DNA from: Alicyclobacillus sp. SO9
GTDB lineage: Bacteria; Bacillota; Bacilli; Alicyclobacillales; Alicyclobacillaceae
DNA: 64,000 bases
NCBI RefSeq assembly: GCF_016406125.1
Contig: NZ_CP066339.1
Location: forward strand, 682,001-746,000
Direction: 5' to 3'
The notes under the pieces are model-generated. The model was not told the DNA's origin and did no database searches. It saw only the letters and a program-made list of their open reading frames with translations. The stretch's first letter is position 1. Every line of letters starts with the position of its first letter. Below, in pieces: positions 61,907 to 64,000 of this stretch. The translations under genes and the position numbers were made by a program.

Positions 61907-62590
61907 ATGAACAGAACCTATCGGAAGTTGTTTCATCAACGCCCGACCTTGACCAGCCTGGGGGACTTCAAGTTCCCCGCAGGCATCAGTGTCCCCTTGG
62001 ATGGGCTGTTGGCGTTTGTCATTTGCCTCTTGCCTGCTGCGATTGTAGCACCGGTTTTGCACTGGACGCTGGGGATCAACCGTCTCATCGCCACCCCCAT
62101 GCTGGCGTTTGCCGGAGCGTGGCTGGCAACACGGATGGACATGCAGGGGAAACCCTTTCCGGTGTGGTTGATGAATCTTGCTGCCTATTTCTTTCGTGCC
62201 CATCACAGCAACGGCTGGGACCCCATCAAGGCAGCAGGGCGCATTCCTGGGAGCCTCCAAGTCGATGTGGGCTGGTTGTTGTCCAAGGGCAACCAGGTAC
62301 AGTCTGGTGCGCTGCCGGTAGAAGTGCGTTCCATTCAAGGCGATCCCGTTGAGCTCCAGACCCACGTGCCGGTGGATGTGAGAAGGCTGGAGAGACGCAG
62401 ATATATCATCCAGCGTGCTGTTTCTTCTGCCACACCCCGTCATACCAAGAAAGCGACCACAGGGTTGCAGCCTGGGCAGTTGTCCTTGACGGGCACGGAG
62501 GTCAAGTGGCAGACGCTCACATCGGTACCCACATTCCAACCCGGGCAGAAGGCGTCGAAGGACGTACGGGATCATCAAATTCGGTTTTAG
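61907..62590 (+). CDS. TcpE-family conjugal transfer protein
   Basis: 227 residues. A short N-terminal segment (MNRTYRKLFHQRPTLTSLGD then PAGISVPLDGLLAF) leads into two membrane helices, the typical TcpE form, with a longer soluble tail than usual. TcpE is a membrane protein of Gram-positive transfer channels. It is 16 nt after the previous gene and 5 nt before the ATPase gene. Confidence 0.72.
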   Translation: MNRTYRKLFHQRPTLTSLGDFKFPAGISVPLDGLLAFVICLLPAAIVAPVLHWTLGINRLIATPMLAFAGAWLATRMDMQGKPFPVWLMNLAAYFFRAHHSNGWDPIKAAGRIPGSLQVDVGWLLSKGNQVQSGALPVEVRSIQGDPVELQTHVPVDVRRLERRRYIIQRAVSSATPRHTKKATTGLQPGQLSLTGTEVKWQTLTSVPTFQPGQKASKDVRDHQIRF

Positions 62591-62595
62591 GGGGG

Positions 62596-64000
62596 ATGAA
62601 GGTGGCGCACAAACTGTTTCCTGCAATGTATTGGGAAGACAATCGCATTTTTGATGTGGAGGGACAAGCCTGGGGGGTATACAAGTTGCCCCAGTTCCCC
62701 TATGAGTTTCGGGCAGAAACGGAACGGTTGGCCGTGTCCGACCGCTTTGAACGGTTTTTGCACAACTACACGGGGAAGGGCATGCTGCTCAGCTTGAGCA
62801 AGCAGTTGTCTCGACAGCAATTGGAGCAGCAGATGCGGGCGAGATCGTCGCATAAGTATTGGCAGGAGCATGTAGATGCGGCGATGACAGAGTTGAAGTA
62901 TCGCCTGGCCTATGAGCGCAGAGTCTACTTGATTCTGCCACTGCGAACGTCTACCGCTAATCTGCGGCTGGACCAATTGTTGACCGACAGCAACGCGTGG
63001 AAAGAGACGCTGAAAAAAGCGGGACGGCAGGTTATGAATGGCATCATGGACATCGGCCAAAGTGCGCTGGACGCTTTCTTGCGGCAAGGGACGCAAAAGG
63101 AACTGTCGGATGACTTGCTGCAGTCTGCGTACAGTGTGGACCGTCAATTGATGGCCAAACTGAACGGGGCCATGAACGGCAAGGTGGAGCGGGCCACACC
63201 GGCAGAGCTGGAGTGGTTACATCGCAAACCGTACTTTCGAGGAATTGAGGAGCCGCAAAGTGTTCTCCCGGAACAGCTGCCCGTCTTGTTGTCTACGAAG
63301 CAGAACACAACGGTGATTCGACCGTTGCGCACTTCCATGCTGCAAATTGCCGAAGCAGATGTGGTAGAGGACCTGTTTCGGGTTCGGGTCCAACACCCGA
63401 ATCAACAGACCAGCTACCAGTCTGTCATGGCCCTGTCCAACTTCGCGGAGGGCATCGAGGACCTGGGGAACGAATGGTTGTATGAACCGCTGGAGGAACT
63501 GGATTTTCCGGTAGATGCGTGTATCCATTTTGAAGTGATTCCAGGACACGTTGCCAGAGCCAAGGTTCATCGCAAGAAAGGGGCTGCGGAAGACCAGTGG
63601 GACGAGCTGGCCAAAGATGGAGACGTGGAATTGGACGTGGAGGATGGATTGGCCGATGCACCCATATTGGCAGCCAAGCTGAAGGAAGGGATGCCCCTGG
63701 TCGAATTTCAGTCTTTCATGGCCATTGGGGCAGACGATGAACAGAAGCTCCTGGAACGGGAGGAGAAACTCATTAACCAGATGGATGGGTATGCCCGCCT
63801 GGTCCATCCACCAGGAGATGCGAGAGCGTTGTGGCAGGCATTCTTTCCATGCTTCACGGGAGGGGTTCATTCGACCTGGAAGGTGCCCGCTGAACCTCGG
63901 GTGGTGGCATGTGGAGCCCCGCTTGGGACCAGTACCCTGGGAGACCCTTCTGGATTTCTCTTTGGTCACCTGATTCGTAGCGGGAAACCTGTGTTTATGG
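62596..64000 (+). CDS. ConE/VirB4-like conjugation ATPase, 3' end beyond window
   Basis: The frame runs from ATG 62596 (or GTG 62602, better placed behind GGGGGG) to the window edge without a stop, 468 codons. The N-terminal domain reads FPAMYWEDNRIFDVEGQAWG and RRVYLILPLRTSTANL, as in TcpF/ConE ATPases. The sequence ends at GAPLGTSTLGDPSGFLFGHL, just before the expected Walker A. It would energise transfer at the membrane. Antisense frames here are artefacts of the high coding density. Confidence 0.8.
   Translation, partial: MKVAHKLFPAMYWEDNRIFDVEGQAWGVYKLPQFPYEFRAETERLAVSDRFERFLHNYTGKGMLLSLSKQLSRQQLEQQMRARSSHKYWQEHVDAAMTELKYRLAYERRVYLILPLRTSTANLRLDQLLTDSNAWKETLKKAGRQVMNGIMDIGQSALDAFLRQGTQKELSDDLLQSAYSVDRQLMAKLNGAMNGKVERATPAELEWLHRKPYFRGIEEPQSVLPEQLPVLLSTKQNTTVIRPLRTSMLQIAEADVVEDLFRVRVQHPNQQTSYQSVMALSNFAEGIEDLGNEWLYEPLEELDFPVDACIHFEVIPGHVARAKVHRKKGAAEDQWDELAKDGDVELDVEDGLADAPILAAKLKEGMPLVEFQSFMAIGADDEQKLLEREEKLINQMDGYARLVHPPGDARALWQAFFPCFTGGVHSTWKVPAEPRVVACGAPLGTSTLGDPSGFLFGHLIRSGKPVFM

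Larger units (their letters stand above)
31982..64000. mobile_element. Integrated conjugative element (left end to window edge)
   Basis: The left boundary is set by the abrupt end of gerA homology at about 31981. Inside are an ImmA/ImmR-type immunity module, phage-like replication and small genes, a Type III restriction-modification cargo, WxL surface genes, a serine recombinase and a conjugation operon still running at 64000. No further chromosomal housekeeping gene is seen to the right of 31982. No integrase gene is present in this part, so integrase and right attachment site should lie beyond the window. It could also be a composite of prophage and conjugative element. Confidence 0.75.

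Noticed and set aside
62605-63969. Long minus-strand frames opposite the ConE-like gene
   Set aside because: They mirror a highly coding plus-strand gene with clear ATPase-family features and have no start signals.
1-64000. CRISPR arrays and tRNA or rRNA genes
   Set aside because: No regular 25-40-bp repeats with unique spacers and no tRNA-like cloverleaf with TTCGA-type loop were found. The tandem repeats seen lack spacers.

Overview
The window looks like a chromosomal stretch of an endospore-forming member of the Bacillales with an integrated conjugative element covering its second half. Spore genes (a GerA-type germinant receptor subunit, a YtvI-like sporulation membrane protein, an RsfA-like prespore regulator) and typical Bacillales housekeeping genes (YktB, YunD, YgzB, YpmS, MrfA/MrfB families) support this. 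Moderate GC content and the dense intergenic repeats would fit an Alicyclobacillus-like lineage, but that is inference from style, not from a marker gene.

Chromosomal part (1 to about 31,980). A 5'-truncated metallo-beta-lactamase-fold gene is followed by mutY, a Bax-inhibitor-1-like membrane protein, leuS, a GntR regulator and a small nucleotide-binding protein. A repeat-rich, gene-free stretch (6,837-7,828) precedes an MFS transporter, a small membrane protein, ytvI-like and DUF402 genes. A convergent rsfA-like gene and the mrfA-mrfB DNA-repair pair follow. From 15,767 to 19,880 there are no host genes: the region holds GATC-centred palindromic repeats, a decayed IS1182-type transposase, a tandemly duplicated block and an IS4-family element (17,166-18,735) inserted into one copy. 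The other copy preserves the empty site. Next come a large RND exporter (minus strand), yktB, an HD-domain gene, an acyl-CoA ligase, yunD, nth, ygzB, ypmS and a gerA-type gene.

Mobile element (about 31,982 to beyond the right edge). The gerA-type gene loses its last membrane segments at 31,981, where foreign DNA begins. The element starts with a cargo methyltransferase and an ImmA/ImmR-like immunity module with divergent HTH regulators. A run of small phage-type genes follows: sigma-like factor, DUF5131, zinc-ribbon proteins, a DnaD-like replication protein with iteron-like repeats, and an HNH nuclease. Then come a Type III restriction-modification system, a YCF48-like lipoprotein, a WxL surface-protein operon, an amidoligase/gamma-glutamylcyclotransferase/S53-peptidase cluster, a small serine recombinase, and the start of a conjugation operon (TcpC-, TcpE- and ConE/VirB4-like proteins). 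No integrase lies in the window, so the right end is expected outside it.

Three observations stand out. First, a 292-bp segment (57,287-57,578) appears to be inverted: flipping it at 6-bp inverted repeats would join, in frame, a signal-peptide-bearing N-terminus to an S53 peptidase catalytic domain and place it 4 nt behind a GGCT gene; a serine recombinase lies 1.7 kb away. Second, five copies of a TTTTGTCATGCA-type box followed by a hairpin whose 3' arm looks like a Shine-Dalgarno sequence sit in intergenic gaps of the cargo and transfer region. Third, the element interrupts a spore germination gene, an arrangement known from developmentally excised elements in other spore formers.
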